64,000 nucleotides of DNA from Novosphingobium sp. AP12 (GTDB lineage: Bacteria > Pseudomonadota > Alphaproteobacteria > Sphingomonadales > Sphingomonadaceae), in assembly GCF_000281975.1 (NCBI RefSeq), contig NZ_AKKE01000125.1:1-64000 (forward strand), written 5' to 3'. Below are positions 10,346-19,174 of this stretch, one piece after another (positions within the stretch are counted from its first letter, which is position 1; each line of letters starts with the position of its first letter). The notes beneath the pieces are model-generated. The model had not been told where the DNA came from and made no database searches. It saw only the letters and a list, made by a program, of their open reading frames with translations. The position numbers were made by a program, and so were the translations under genes.

Positions 10346-11742
10346 AGACGCTCGGCCTCGAATTGAAAATGATGTTGCGGGGCGGCCGGACCGTCGCTGC
10401 AGCGGCCGTCTTCGCGCTTGTCATGGTTTTGTCGGGAGTGTCGAGTTACTACGGCAACCTCCAGGGGGACCGCGAAAAGAACCAAGTGGCTCATGCCGAG
10501 CGCGAGCGCTGGCTCCACCAAAGTGGCAAGGACGCCCATCAGGCGGCACACTACTCGATTTACGCATTCCGGCCCGGCGCTCCGATGCATACGCTTGATC
10601 CGGGCATTCTTCCTTTCGTGGGGCAGGCGGTGTGGCTCGAACCGCACTGGCAGAACGATATGATCTACCGGCCGCTGCAGGAGGCAGAGCCGTTCCAGCG
10701 CATGGGAATTGCCGACCCAGCCCGCTTCCTCGTCGAGTTTGGGCCACTTCTGGTCTTCCTCGTAGCCTTTGGGGCAACCGCGGCGGATCGCGAGACGGGG
10801 ATCATGCGCCTGGCACTCGGCGCGGCGCGGCGGCCCGCGCCCTACGTCTGGGGCAAGTGGGGCGCGGTGACTCTTTTTTCGTCTGCGACGCTCTTGTTGC
10901 CGTCCCTGCTAATAGGTTTGGGAGCGCTGGCGACCGCCCCCAGTGTTGATGGGCTCATGCGCCTGTTGGCCTGGCTTGGGACTTTCAGCGTCTACTTTGC
11001 CACCCTGGCGGCGATCGGCGTCGTGGTGTGTCTAAACGCGCGCACCGCACGGCTCGGCTTTGCGGTCTTGCTCGGGTTGTGGGCGGTGCTTGCTTTCGTA
11101 GCACCTCGTGCGGCCAGCAGCGCCGCCAACCAGATCACGCCGCTGCCATCCTATGCTGAAGTCAAGCTGGAGATGGAGCGCGAAGCTCCCATCTACTGGT
11201 CTGCCCAAACCGGAGAGGCCCAGACCCGCATCATCATGAAGCGCTACGGCGTTGCCCGGCGTGAGGATCTGCCTGTTGATTTGCGCGGTGCGCTGATCGA
11301 CTACAACGAGCGGCGCTCTCACGGTGTATTCGACCGGATCCTTGGCGGCTTCTACAGGCGCGTGGCCGAGCAGGACCGCACATTCGCGGCGCAGGCATGG
11401 ATGTCTCCGGCAGTGGGTGCTCAAGCCCTCTCGGGTGCGCTGGCGGGATCGGACTTTGCCCATCAGCTGGATTTTATCACGTCTGCGGAGCGCTATCGCC
11501 GCAACCTCGTCAACCGGATGAACGGGCTTCTGCTCACCGCGCAGAGCAAATCGTCGACCTATAAGGTTAACGGCATCACGGCCGGTGATGATGATTTTCG
11601 TAAGGTGCCCGAATTCACGTACGCCGGACCGTCGATCGCGCTCGCATTCGCGTCGATTGGTTCCGCGTTGGCCTATCTGCTCGTCTGGCTGGGAGGAGGC
11701 CTTGCACTGCTGGCCTGGACGACCCGGAGGATTCACCCATGA
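10342..11742 (+). CDS. ABC-2 type permease (DUF3526-like), subunit 1
   Basis: A 466-aa inner-membrane protein: one N-terminal helix (about 12-32), a roughly 90-residue extracytoplasmic segment, a cluster of helices (about 130-270), a second long periplasmic segment (about 270-425) and a last helix near the C-terminus. This layout is typical of DUF3526-type ABC-2 permeases found in pairs next to a CcmA-like ATPase. Start and stop overlap the neighbours as ATGA. The large periplasmic segments fit work on an envelope substrate; direction of transport is unknown. Confidence 0.82.
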   Translation: MKTLGLELKMMLRGGRTVAAAAVFALVMVLSGVSSYYGNLQGDREKNQVAHAERERWLHQSGKDAHQAAHYSIYAFRPGAPMHTLDPGILPFVGQAVWLEPHWQNDMIYRPLQEAEPFQRMGIADPARFLVEFGPLLVFLVAFGATAADRETGIMRLALGAARRPAPYVWGKWGAVTLFSSATLLLPSLLIGLGALATAPSVDGLMRLLAWLGTFSVYFATLAAIGVVVCLNARTARLGFAVLLGLWAVLAFVAPRAASSAANQITPLPSYAEVKLEMEREAPIYWSAQTGEAQTRIIMKRYGVARREDLPVDLRGALIDYNERRSHGVFDRILGGFYRRVAEQDRTFAAQAWMSPAVGAQALSGALAGSDFAHQLDFITSAERYRRNLVNRMNGLLLTAQSKSSTYKVNGITAGDDDFRKVPEFTYAGPSIALAFASIGSALAYLLVWLGGGLALLAWTTRRIHP

Positions 11743-13241
11743 CGACGTCCCTTTTCCGCAAGCTGTTCTGGTGGGAGATGCGCCAGATGCCGCGCAGGGG
11801 TTTCCTCTGGGTTGTCGTGGCGATCCTTTTCGCCGCCTTCGCCTGGGGCGCGGTTAATGCCGAGGCCTTGCGCCGCAGCCAAACCGCCTCTGTTGCGAAA
11901 AACCTCGCGGCGGATGCCGCTTGGCGTGCTGACGTAGATGCCAAGGTTCGCGCCTACTCAACGCCTTCCAACGTTACAATCCAGTACTGGCAGGACCCGA
12001 CCGACGTCGACGCCTTCAGCCATTACTTCCTGCGCCAAAGCGCGGCCAAGCCGGCACTGCCGCTTGCTGCCCTTAGCGTAGGCCAGAGTGATCTCCTGCC
12101 GTTCTTCCTCCCCGTCAAGCTGGATACACCGTTCGGCATCGACCCGTCTTACGATTTTGAGCATCCGCGTGCGCTTGCGCTTGGTCTGTTCGACATGGGG
12201 TTCGCGCTCGTGTTTTTCCTTCCCATCGGTGTCATCCTACTGGTGACCATGGTGGGTGCCTACGAGCGCGACCACGGCATCCTACGGTTTGCCGCTTCGC
12301 AGGCCGTGAGCCCCAGGCTGCTGCTGGGCACCAAACTCCTAGCGCTCGCCGCCTGGCTGGTGCCGCTGCTACTGATCGCTGCAACCCTGGCGCTCGTGGT
12401 TGCGGGTGCTCCTGTTCTGCACGACTTGGTCGGGCTCGGGGCGATGCTGCTGGCGATGAGTGCCTATGCATTGTTCTGGTTTACGCTTTCCTGGTTGGTC
12501 CTGAGCTTCCAGCGCGGCGCCGCGGCTAGCGCCAGTGCTCTCATCGCAATCTGGGCTCTCTTCGCGATCGTCGTTCCCAAGGCTGCCACGCTTGGGACCG
12601 CGCTGTTCGTGCCGCAGAATTCCTACGTCGATTTCATCAACCAGCGGCGCGTCGTCGAAGACGCGGTGATGCGCGGGGGCGAGGGCTGGGACGGGTCCGT
12701 GCGCCAATGGCTTGACGGTCTTAGTTTCCCGCAAGCGAAGACAGTAGACCCGACAAGCCTGTCATATGCCGCTCACCTCGTTTTCGTAGCCCCGGAGCGC
12801 GAACGACGGCTCCGCGCCACTGCAGACCGAATGGCGGCGGAGCACGCAGCTGCCGGACGCTGGACGCTGCTGGTGGAACTGCTTTCGCCGCCTGCCGCGT
12901 TGCAAGACGCACTTTCGACAATCGCGGGAACGGATGCCCGGCGGCACGACCGGTTTCTCACCTCGGTCCGCGAATATCAGCACGAGTTACGCGATTTTGT
13001 CTATCCGCGCGTCAAGGCGCAGGTTCTTAACCCCGCTGCCAACTCATGCTCCGGGTGCGCCGGCCGCCTAACCTTCACCGAGCACCATGCCGTGCCGTCT
13101 TACCGTGTGCCCGGCCAGACGACACGCCAGCGGATCGAACCCGCTCTGGCGTGGGCTGCGTTCTTCTGTGCGATCTCGGCAGTTCTTGGTCTCGCAGCAG
13201 TACGGCGCGGGCGGTTGTGGCGACCGGGTGAACTGCAATGA
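11739..13241 (+). CDS. ABC-2 type permease (DUF3526-like), subunit 2
   Basis: A 500-aa partner of the preceding permease, with the same order: N-terminal helix (about 20-38), extracytoplasmic segment, a group of helices between about 145 and 290, a long periplasmic segment (about 290-460) and a final helix. A CSGC pair occurs near residue 434. It is coupled to both neighbours by four-base ATGA overlaps, so ATPase, two permeases and peptidase are made from one transcript. It is probably a heterodimeric half-transporter. Confidence 0.82.
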   Translation: MTTSLFRKLFWWEMRQMPRRGFLWVVVAILFAAFAWGAVNAEALRRSQTASVAKNLAADAAWRADVDAKVRAYSTPSNVTIQYWQDPTDVDAFSHYFLRQSAAKPALPLAALSVGQSDLLPFFLPVKLDTPFGIDPSYDFEHPRALALGLFDMGFALVFFLPIGVILLVTMVGAYERDHGILRFAASQAVSPRLLLGTKLLALAAWLVPLLLIAATLALVVAGAPVLHDLVGLGAMLLAMSAYALFWFTLSWLVLSFQRGAAASASALIAIWALFAIVVPKAATLGTALFVPQNSYVDFINQRRVVEDAVMRGGEGWDGSVRQWLDGLSFPQAKTVDPTSLSYAAHLVFVAPERERRLRATADRMAAEHAAAGRWTLLVELLSPPAALQDALSTIAGTDARRHDRFLTSVREYQHELRDFVYPRVKAQVLNPAANSCSGCAGRLTFTEHHAVPSYRVPGQTTRQRIEPALAWAAFFCAISAVLGLAAVRRGRLWRPGELQ

Positions 13242-14779
13242 CCTTTCGGACCAATATTGCCCCGGTCGGACCAGAACCCGCCGTGAGAAACACTATGAAG
13301 GATGCATCCACGATGAAGAATTTGAAGGTCGGCGCCGCACTCCTGGTCAGCGTTGCAGCACTAGCGACGGGCCAGGCACATGCCAAATCGCGTACCGCTG
13401 CCGATACTTTAGCCGCGACGACGATGCTTTCGGATCTGGTCAAGCTCGACAGCACAAATCCGCCCGGCGACACGCGTGCGATCGCCAAGTACCTTCAGGA
13501 TTATTTCGCAAAGTTAGGTGTCAAAAGCGAGATCGTCCTCGCCCCCAACGGCAAGGCCGCGCATTTCATCCTGCGCCTCAAAGGCGACGGTTCGCGCAAG
13601 CCCGTGCTGATCGCTGCCCATTCGGACGTCGTCCCCGTTGACCAGTCGCGCTGGAGCGTCCCGGCCTTCGGCGGGATCGTCAAGGATGGATATGTGTGGG
13701 GACGCGGTGCGCTCGACAACAAGGCGAACCTGACCACCTTTAGCCTGGCCGTGGCGCGACTAGTCCGCAACAAGGTTCCGTTGGCGCGTGACGTGATCCT
13801 ATTGGCGGAAGCGGATGAGGAGCAGGGGTCCTTCCATACTAGTTGGCTGGAGAAGGAGCACTGGGCACAGATGGACGCCGAGTTCGCGCTGAACGAAGGC
13901 GGTGACACGATCTGGGATGCCGCGCACAAAGTGCGCCAGGTCGGCGTCTCGACCGTAGACAAGCTGACGGTGACCTTTCGGATGACCGCCAACGGCCTGA
14001 CTGGCCATTCGTCGCGCCCGTTGAAAATCGATGAGACGGCGAATGGTCAACTGATCGCCGCGATGACGCGCCTCCTCGCCTTCAAGCAACCGGTGCGCCT
14101 GAGCCCGACGACACGGGCGCAGTTGGAGACGCTTGCCGTTTCCGCGACGCCGGAGGTGCGCGCCGCGATCCGGTCCGTGCTAGACCTGCCACCTGGGCCG
14201 GATCTGGAAGCGGCTGCAGATCGCCTCATGGCGCTCGACCCGGCGGGCGAGGTAGGCGTCTCCGGGCTGCTCAGGGACTCGCTGGTCATCACGATGATCG
14301 ATTCGGGTGTGAAGGCGAACGTCATTCCCCCTACCGCCAGCGCGGTGATGAATGCCCGCCTGTTTCCGGGTGCCGACGTGGATGCCTTCATTGCGGACAT
14401 CAACCGGACTATCGCCGATCCACGTGTTCAGCTCAAGGTGATCAGCGCGGCGAGCGAGCAGGACCCGGTCGCCTACTATCGCGGACGAGCCACGGTGCCC
14501 GCATCCTCAATCGACACTGACCTCTATCGCGCCATCCAGTCCGCTGCGGCGAAGCAATGGCCTGGTGCGCGCGTCTCTCCCATGCTGTTGACGGGCACGA
14601 CCGATGCTGTTCCATGGCGTGAACACCGCATCCCTGTCTACGGGATTGGGTCCACACCGATCCTCAAGGCGGAGCGGGCCACGGTTCACGGCGACGACGA
14701 ACGAGTGTCGGTCGAAGCGCTCGGGCAGGGTGTGGATTTCATCTACGACATCCTCACCGACGTGGCGAAGCAGCGGTAG
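13238..14779 (+). CDS. Exported M20 family metallopeptidase
   Basis: A zinc-dependent M20 peptidase (the family of carnosinase-like dipeptidases and aminoacylases). Active-site blocks are visible: AAHSDVVPVDQSRW (metal His and Asp), GRGALDNKANL (bridging Asp) and EADEEQGS (catalytic Glu). A Sec signal peptide ending near GQAHA places it in the periplasm. ATG 13238 overlaps the permease stop as ATGA, matching the rest of the operon, but the signal peptide fits better from ATG 13295 or 13313, the latter with AAGGA ten bases upstream. The start is therefore uncertain by up to 25 codons. Confidence 0.88.
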   Translation: MTFRTNIAPVGPEPAVRNTMKDASTMKNLKVGAALLVSVAALATGQAHAKSRTAADTLAATTMLSDLVKLDSTNPPGDTRAIAKYLQDYFAKLGVKSEIVLAPNGKAAHFILRLKGDGSRKPVLIAAHSDVVPVDQSRWSVPAFGGIVKDGYVWGRGALDNKANLTTFSLAVARLVRNKVPLARDVILLAEADEEQGSFHTSWLEKEHWAQMDAEFALNEGGDTIWDAAHKVRQVGVSTVDKLTVTFRMTANGLTGHSSRPLKIDETANGQLIAAMTRLLAFKQPVRLSPTTRAQLETLAVSATPEVRAAIRSVLDLPPGPDLEAAADRLMALDPAGEVGVSGLLRDSLVITMIDSGVKANVIPPTASAVMNARLFPGADVDAFIADINRTIADPRVQLKVISAASEQDPVAYYRGRATVPASSIDTDLYRAIQSAAAKQWPGARVSPMLLTGTTDAVPWREHRIPVYGIGSTPILKAERATVHGDDERVSVEALGQGVDFIYDILTDVAKQR

Positions 14780-14813
14780 CCTGTCGCGTTCCGGTAACTG
14801 ATGGAGTTTTTCG

Positions 14814-16118
14814 ATGACTAGCAGGCGGAATTTTCTGATCGCGGCCGGCTCGGCGACGATCGCACCGGCGTTTCTTCCGGGAGCGGCGCAAGCGGCCTCT
14901 ACACCGGCAAAAGTGGCCAGGTTCGGCGGTTCGTTCCCAGAGTTGGAGCGGCAGTTTGCAGCACTTTACGATGTTGACCGGTCGGTCGTGAATCTGGATG
15001 CAGCATACTATGGGGCTATGACGAAGCCCGTGAAGGCGGCCTATACGCGTCACCTCGACTGGATGAACCGCTACAATTCAACCTTCCTTCGTAACGGGGT
15101 GGAAGGCGTATCGCGTGATGCTGTTCTCGGCGCGCCGGTGGCGGCCGTCGAGAAGCTGATCGGCGCGCAGGCGGGAGAAGTGGCGTTCAGCGCGGGCGGC
15201 ACCGATGCCCTTTACGCGCTGATCGCCAACTACCGCCCGCTCAAGGCGGGTGACTCGGTGATCTATGCCGATGTCGATTATGACGAGATGCAGTTCGCGA
15301 TGGATTATCTCCAAGCGAACCGAGGCGCGAAAGTCGTGCGCTTTTCGCTACCGGTGCCCTCGACGCGGGCGAACATCCTGGCCGCCTACGAAAAGGTGCT
15401 CAATGAAACGCCGTCGGCCAAGCTGCTCCTTCTGACCCATGTTTCGAACCGCAACGGCCTCATACCTCCGGTGGCCGAGATCATCCGCATGGCCAAGGCG
15501 CGCGGTGTTGATGTGATCCTCGACAGTGCCCAGGCGGTCGGTCAAATGCCGCTCGACGTCAATGCATTAGGCGCAGATTTCGTAGGCTTCTCTCTCCACA
15601 AATGGCTCGCGGCGCCGCTAGGCACGGGAGGCATTTATATCCGGAAGAACCGTCTGCAGGATATCTCTCCGTGGCTGGGCAATCGCATCTATGACGCCGA
15701 CGATATCCGCGCCCGCCTCCCGACAGGGACCGCCAATGTCGCTGCGCAACTCACCGTCACGGATGCGGCCGAGCTGCAGGGCCATATCGGGCTTAATCGC
15801 AAGTTCGAGCACCTAAAAGCACTGCGCAATCGTTGGGTCGAGCCCGTGCGCGAGCTTCCCGGGCTGGAGATGACACTGCCCGATGAGCCAGCGAACTACG
15901 CAGCCATCAGCTCCTTCCGCCTTCCGGGCATGCGTACGGTCGAGCAGACCAAAAAGGCGCAGGCGTTGTTCCTGGCGAAGTATAAGCTCATGATCGTTGC
16001 CAAAGCCGGCCTTGCCGGCGGTGCGGTTTTGCGGGTTACGCCGGGCCTCTACAATACCGGTGCAGATCTGGACAGGTTAGTCGGCGCCGTGCGCGCCGAA
16101 TACAAGATGTTCGCCTGA
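14814..16118 (+). CDS. Class V aminotransferase-fold PLP enzyme with Tat signal
   Basis: A 434-aa PLP enzyme of the isopenicillin-N-epimerase/cysteine-desulfurase fold. The N-terminus SRRNFLIAAGS with a cleavable AQA end is a twin-arginine signal, so the folded cofactor enzyme should be exported. The Schiff-base lysine is K263 in GFSLHKWLAAPLGTGG, and the PLP-contact aspartate is in DVILDSAQAVGQMPLD. It ends the RidA/ABC/peptidase operon. A lyase, epimerase or transaminase acting on an amino acid freed by the M20 peptidase, with RidA clearing the imine, is a plausible but unproven role. Confidence 0.85.
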   Translation: MTSRRNFLIAAGSATIAPAFLPGAAQAASTPAKVARFGGSFPELERQFAALYDVDRSVVNLDAAYYGAMTKPVKAAYTRHLDWMNRYNSTFLRNGVEGVSRDAVLGAPVAAVEKLIGAQAGEVAFSAGGTDALYALIANYRPLKAGDSVIYADVDYDEMQFAMDYLQANRGAKVVRFSLPVPSTRANILAAYEKVLNETPSAKLLLLTHVSNRNGLIPPVAEIIRMAKARGVDVILDSAQAVGQMPLDVNALGADFVGFSLHKWLAAPLGTGGIYIRKNRLQDISPWLGNRIYDADDIRARLPTGTANVAAQLTVTDAAELQGHIGLNRKFEHLKALRNRWVEPVRELPGLEMTLPDEPANYAAISSFRLPGMRTVEQTKKAQALFLAKYKLMIVAKAGLAGGAVLRVTPGLYNTGADLDRLVGAVRAEYKMFA

Positions 16119-16332
16119 GCTCCGAAGAAAGATGTTACGTGTTGGCTATCCAGAAAGGATGTGGGCGAAGACCCGGGCCGACGCAGCAGGCCCCTGCCGA
16201 ACCATTGGCAGGAGGAACGGCGCGTGGCCGAAGCTTGAAACTTCGGTCACGCGCGACCGCGATAGGAAGTATCTTTACCTTGCTCGCGGCCACGAAGATG
16301 ACAGGGCGGTTGCGCGGTGCTACCGACATGGC

Positions 16333-16668
16333 ATGCAGCGTCTGCTTGCCTTCGTCGCAGCGTTTGGTCTCGTCCTCTCGTTGGGACTGGGCGCGATGGC
16401 CCACGCGACTGAGGGTGTTGCAGGCGCGGGGCATGATGCGGGCTCTTCCATCTGGCATGCGGACGGGGACCCCGACCATATACCACCCGACGCGGACAGT
16501 CCTGTTCCGCACCATCATGGCGGATGCGATGGACATCACGTCGGGACTCCCCATCGCAACCTGGCCATGACTGCACCGTGGCCGCTCGCGGCCGCTCCCG
16601 CGGCGGCGTCTCACGCCCGGTTGTCTCCTTTCTCCAACTCCCCCGAAATCGAGCCACCTATTACCTGA
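16333..16668 (+). CDS. Small exported His-rich protein ahead of czcCBA
   Basis: A 111-aa protein with a hydrophobic signal segment (about residues 4-23) followed by a histidine/aspartate-rich stretch including PHHHGGCDGHHVGTPHR, suited to metal binding. Such short His-rich open frames are often the first gene of czc-type efflux operons. The start ATG 16333 puts the signal peptide at the N-terminus. A longer in-frame reading to 16132 would add sequence with no signal-peptide logic. It is 66 bp from czcC and in the same direction. No named family is recognised. Confidence 0.65.
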   Translation: MQRLLAFVAAFGLVLSLGLGAMAHATEGVAGAGHDAGSSIWHADGDPDHIPPDADSPVPHHHGGCDGHHVGTPHRNLAMTAPWPLAAAPAAASHARLSPFSNSPEIEPPIT

Positions 16669-16734
16669 AGACGCTTTTCGGCCCGGCACCTTGCGTCGCC
16701 GGCCAATCTTAACGTCTTCGGAAGGTGTTTATCC

Positions 16735-17979
16735 ATGTATCGTTTCATCGCGGCCTGCGTGGTCGCTGCGTTGGGCGCCGTCGGCGTCCACGCACAGGAG
16801 GGCGCGCCGGCCTTCACCCTTAGTCGTGCGCTCGAACTTGCCGGCGCGGGTTCTCCCCTAGGACAGGCCGGAGCGGCACAGGTGCGGGCGGCAGAGGCAG
16901 CCCGCTCCGTCGCGGGGCTGCGCCCCAACCCGTCCGTCACTGTTCAAACCGAGAACGTTGCGGGCAGTGGTGCCTATCGTAGCTTCCACAGCGCGGAGAC
17001 GACCGCGCAGATCACCATACCGCTCGAAATGGGTGGAAAGCGCTCGGCGCGCATCGCCGTCGCCGATGCCCGGCATGAACGTGCGCTGGTCGAACGTTCG
17101 GTGATCGCCGCCGACCTGACCTTGTCGGTCACACAGGCCTACGTGGCCGCGCTGGCGGCCGAACGGCGCGCGCAAATTACCGGTCGGCAAGTGGAGATCG
17201 CACTTGCTGCGCACCATGCCTCGCAGGTGCGCGTCCGGGCGGGGCGCGCTTCGCCGCTGGAGGAGCAGCGAGGGGCGCTGATGCTGGTCAATGCCCGATC
17301 GGCGGCTGAGCAGGCGGGCCGTCTTGCGCAAGTCGCGCGTGAAAACCTGGCTCGCCAGATCGCCGCCCCGGTGGATGCTCCGCTCGACGTCGACTGGCTC
17401 GATCGGCTCGCAGTTGCCGGTCCGGTCGACCGCCCGCTGATCGAGAATTTGCTGGCCGTTCGGGCGGTGGAGTTGGACGTCGCCACGGCCGATGCGCAAA
17501 TCCGGCTCGCCGCAACGCAGCGAACGCCTGACCTTCAAATTTTCGTAGGGCCACGCCGCCTCGAGGCGACGCGGGATACGGCGTTGACGTTTGGTGTCAC
17601 CATTCCGCTCCAGGTCTTTGACCGGGGATCGGCAGCACTGGCTCAAGCCCGGGCAGAGCGAGAAAAGGCGGACGCGGAGAGCCGGATAGCGAAGATCCGC
17701 ATCTCGCAGGCGGTTGCATCGGCCGATGCCGAAGTCGCCAATGCCGAGACGGCAGCCCGCATCACCGGCGGGCCGGCGCTTGATGCGGCGATGGAAGCCG
17801 CGCGGATCGCACGTATCGGCTACCGCGAAGGCAAGTTCGGGCAGCTGGACCTGCTAGATGCCGAGCGCGGGCTCGCTGAAACCAGGCTGGCCGCCATCAA
17901 CGCGCAGGCCGCCTATCATGACGCTACGGCACGTAGGGATCGCCTGACAGCATCCGCGCCGCTTCCCCTCGAGGAGTGA
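16735..17979 (+). CDS. czcC: Outer-membrane factor of a heavy-metal RND efflux system
   Basis: A TolC-like outer-membrane channel of the CzcC/CusC group: a 414-aa protein with a signal peptide ending at about residue 21 and two outer-membrane efflux domains (about 30-210 and 220-405), rich in heptad-like alanine/leucine helices. It takes metal ions passed by the CzcA pump out across the outer membrane. The order czcC-czcB-czcA with spacings of only 3-4 bp identifies it. It follows the small His-rich gene. Confidence 0.9.
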   Translation: MYRFIAACVVAALGAVGVHAQEGAPAFTLSRALELAGAGSPLGQAGAAQVRAAEAARSVAGLRPNPSVTVQTENVAGSGAYRSFHSAETTAQITIPLEMGGKRSARIAVADARHERALVERSVIAADLTLSVTQAYVAALAAERRAQITGRQVEIALAAHHASQVRVRAGRASPLEEQRGALMLVNARSAAEQAGRLAQVARENLARQIAAPVDAPLDVDWLDRLAVAGPVDRPLIENLLAVRAVELDVATADAQIRLAATQRTPDLQIFVGPRRLEATRDTALTFGVTIPLQVFDRGSAALAQARAEREKADAESRIAKIRISQAVASADAEVANAETAARITGGPALDAAMEAARIARIGYREGKFGQLDLLDAERGLAETRLAAINAQAAYHDATARRDRLTASAPLPLEE

Positions 17980-17983
17980 TCCG

Positions 17984-19171
17984 ATGAACAATTCGATAGG
18001 TACCGCGCTGCCGAAACTCGGTTGGGCGCTCGCTATGGTACTCGCGCTCCCTCTTGGTGCTTGCGGTTCTGAGCCGAAGGAAGCCGAGGAAAACGGCCAC
18101 GGACATGGCAGCGAGGAAAGCCATACCGGCGGAGAGGGCGATCACGAGGACGGAGTCGTCAACATCACCGCCGTACAGCTGAGAGCCGCCGGCGTAGAAA
18201 TCGTCACGGTTGGATCCGCCGGAGCCGGAGGGGCCGTGTCGCTGCCGGCGACGGTCGATGCCGATCCGCAGGGTATACGCATCGTAACTGCCGCGATCAG
18301 CGGGCGGATCGTCACGCTCAGTCGCAACCTGGGGGAGCCTATCCGTGCGGGCGAGACGCTGGCGGTATTGGAGAGCCGAGAGGTCGCGCTGCTCCAAGGC
18401 GAAATCGAGGCCGCGACGGCGCGTCTCTCACTCGCCAACAGCAACCTCGTGCGCGAACGGCGACTGTTCACCGAGAAGGTCTCGCCCGAGCAGGACCTCG
18501 TCGCCGCGCGGACGGCGGCGACCGAAGCTGGGATTGCCCTCCGCCTGGCGCGTCAGCAACTGGCGGCAACCGGCAGGGCGGGCAGTGGGCTCAATCGAGT
18601 GGCGCTTCCTTCGCCCCTATCGGGCCAAGTCATTGCTCGCACCGCTACGCTCGGGCAAGTGGTTACCGCGGACACCGAACTCTATCGTGTCGCCAATCTG
18701 ACCAAGGTGACGGTCACGCTGTCGCTTTCCAGCGCCGATGCGGCCCGGTTGCGCCCCGGTGCGCGCGTCGCGGTCACGGCGCCCGGTCGCAGCGGGGAAG
18801 CGACCATCCGCTTCCTCTCACCGGTGGTTGATCCCGAAACGCGGTTGGTCCCCGCGATCGCCGAACTGGACAATCGCAGCAGCCAGTGGCGCGTCGGCGA
18901 GGCGGTGAGCGCCGAAGTCTCCCTCCCGGTGATCGAAGGCTCCGTGGGCGTTTCAGTTCCGCAGGTTGCAATCCAGACGGTCGCAGGGCGCCCGTCCGTG
19001 TTCGTGCGCACAAACACAGGATTCAAGTCTGTCGCTATCGAGGTCGGGCAGGCGAGCGGAGGCAACGTCCTTGTCACCCGCGGCCTGAAGGGTGGCGAGC
19101 GGATCGCTGCGACCGGATCCTTCCTCGTCAAGGCCGAACTCGGCAAAGGCGAAGCGGAGCATGAGCACTGA
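17984..19171 (+). CDS. czcB: Periplasmic adaptor of a heavy-metal RND efflux system
   Basis: A membrane-fusion protein of 395 aa. The signal ends in a lipobox-like LPLGAC (Cys 27), followed by a His/Glu-rich metal-binding region up to about residue 55 (GHGHGSEESH). Barrel-sandwich and coiled-coil hairpin segments follow (about 85-230), then beta-barrel domains. It links CzcA in the inner membrane to CzcC. The N-terminal histidine tract is a common feature of Zn/Co/Cd adaptors. It is tightly packed between czcC and czcA. Confidence 0.92.
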   Translation: MNNSIGTALPKLGWALAMVLALPLGACGSEPKEAEENGHGHGSEESHTGGEGDHEDGVVNITAVQLRAAGVEIVTVGSAGAGGAVSLPATVDADPQGIRIVTAAISGRIVTLSRNLGEPIRAGETLAVLESREVALLQGEIEAATARLSLANSNLVRERRLFTEKVSPEQDLVAARTAATEAGIALRLARQQLAATGRAGSGLNRVALPSPLSGQVIARTATLGQVVTADTELYRVANLTKVTVTLSLSSADAARLRPGARVAVTAPGRSGEATIRFLSPVVDPETRLVPAIAELDNRSSQWRVGEAVSAEVSLPVIEGSVGVSVPQVAIQTVAGRPSVFVRTNTGFKSVAIEVGQASGGNVLVTRGLKGGERIAATGSFLVKAELGKGEAEHEH

Positions 19172-19174
19172 GCC

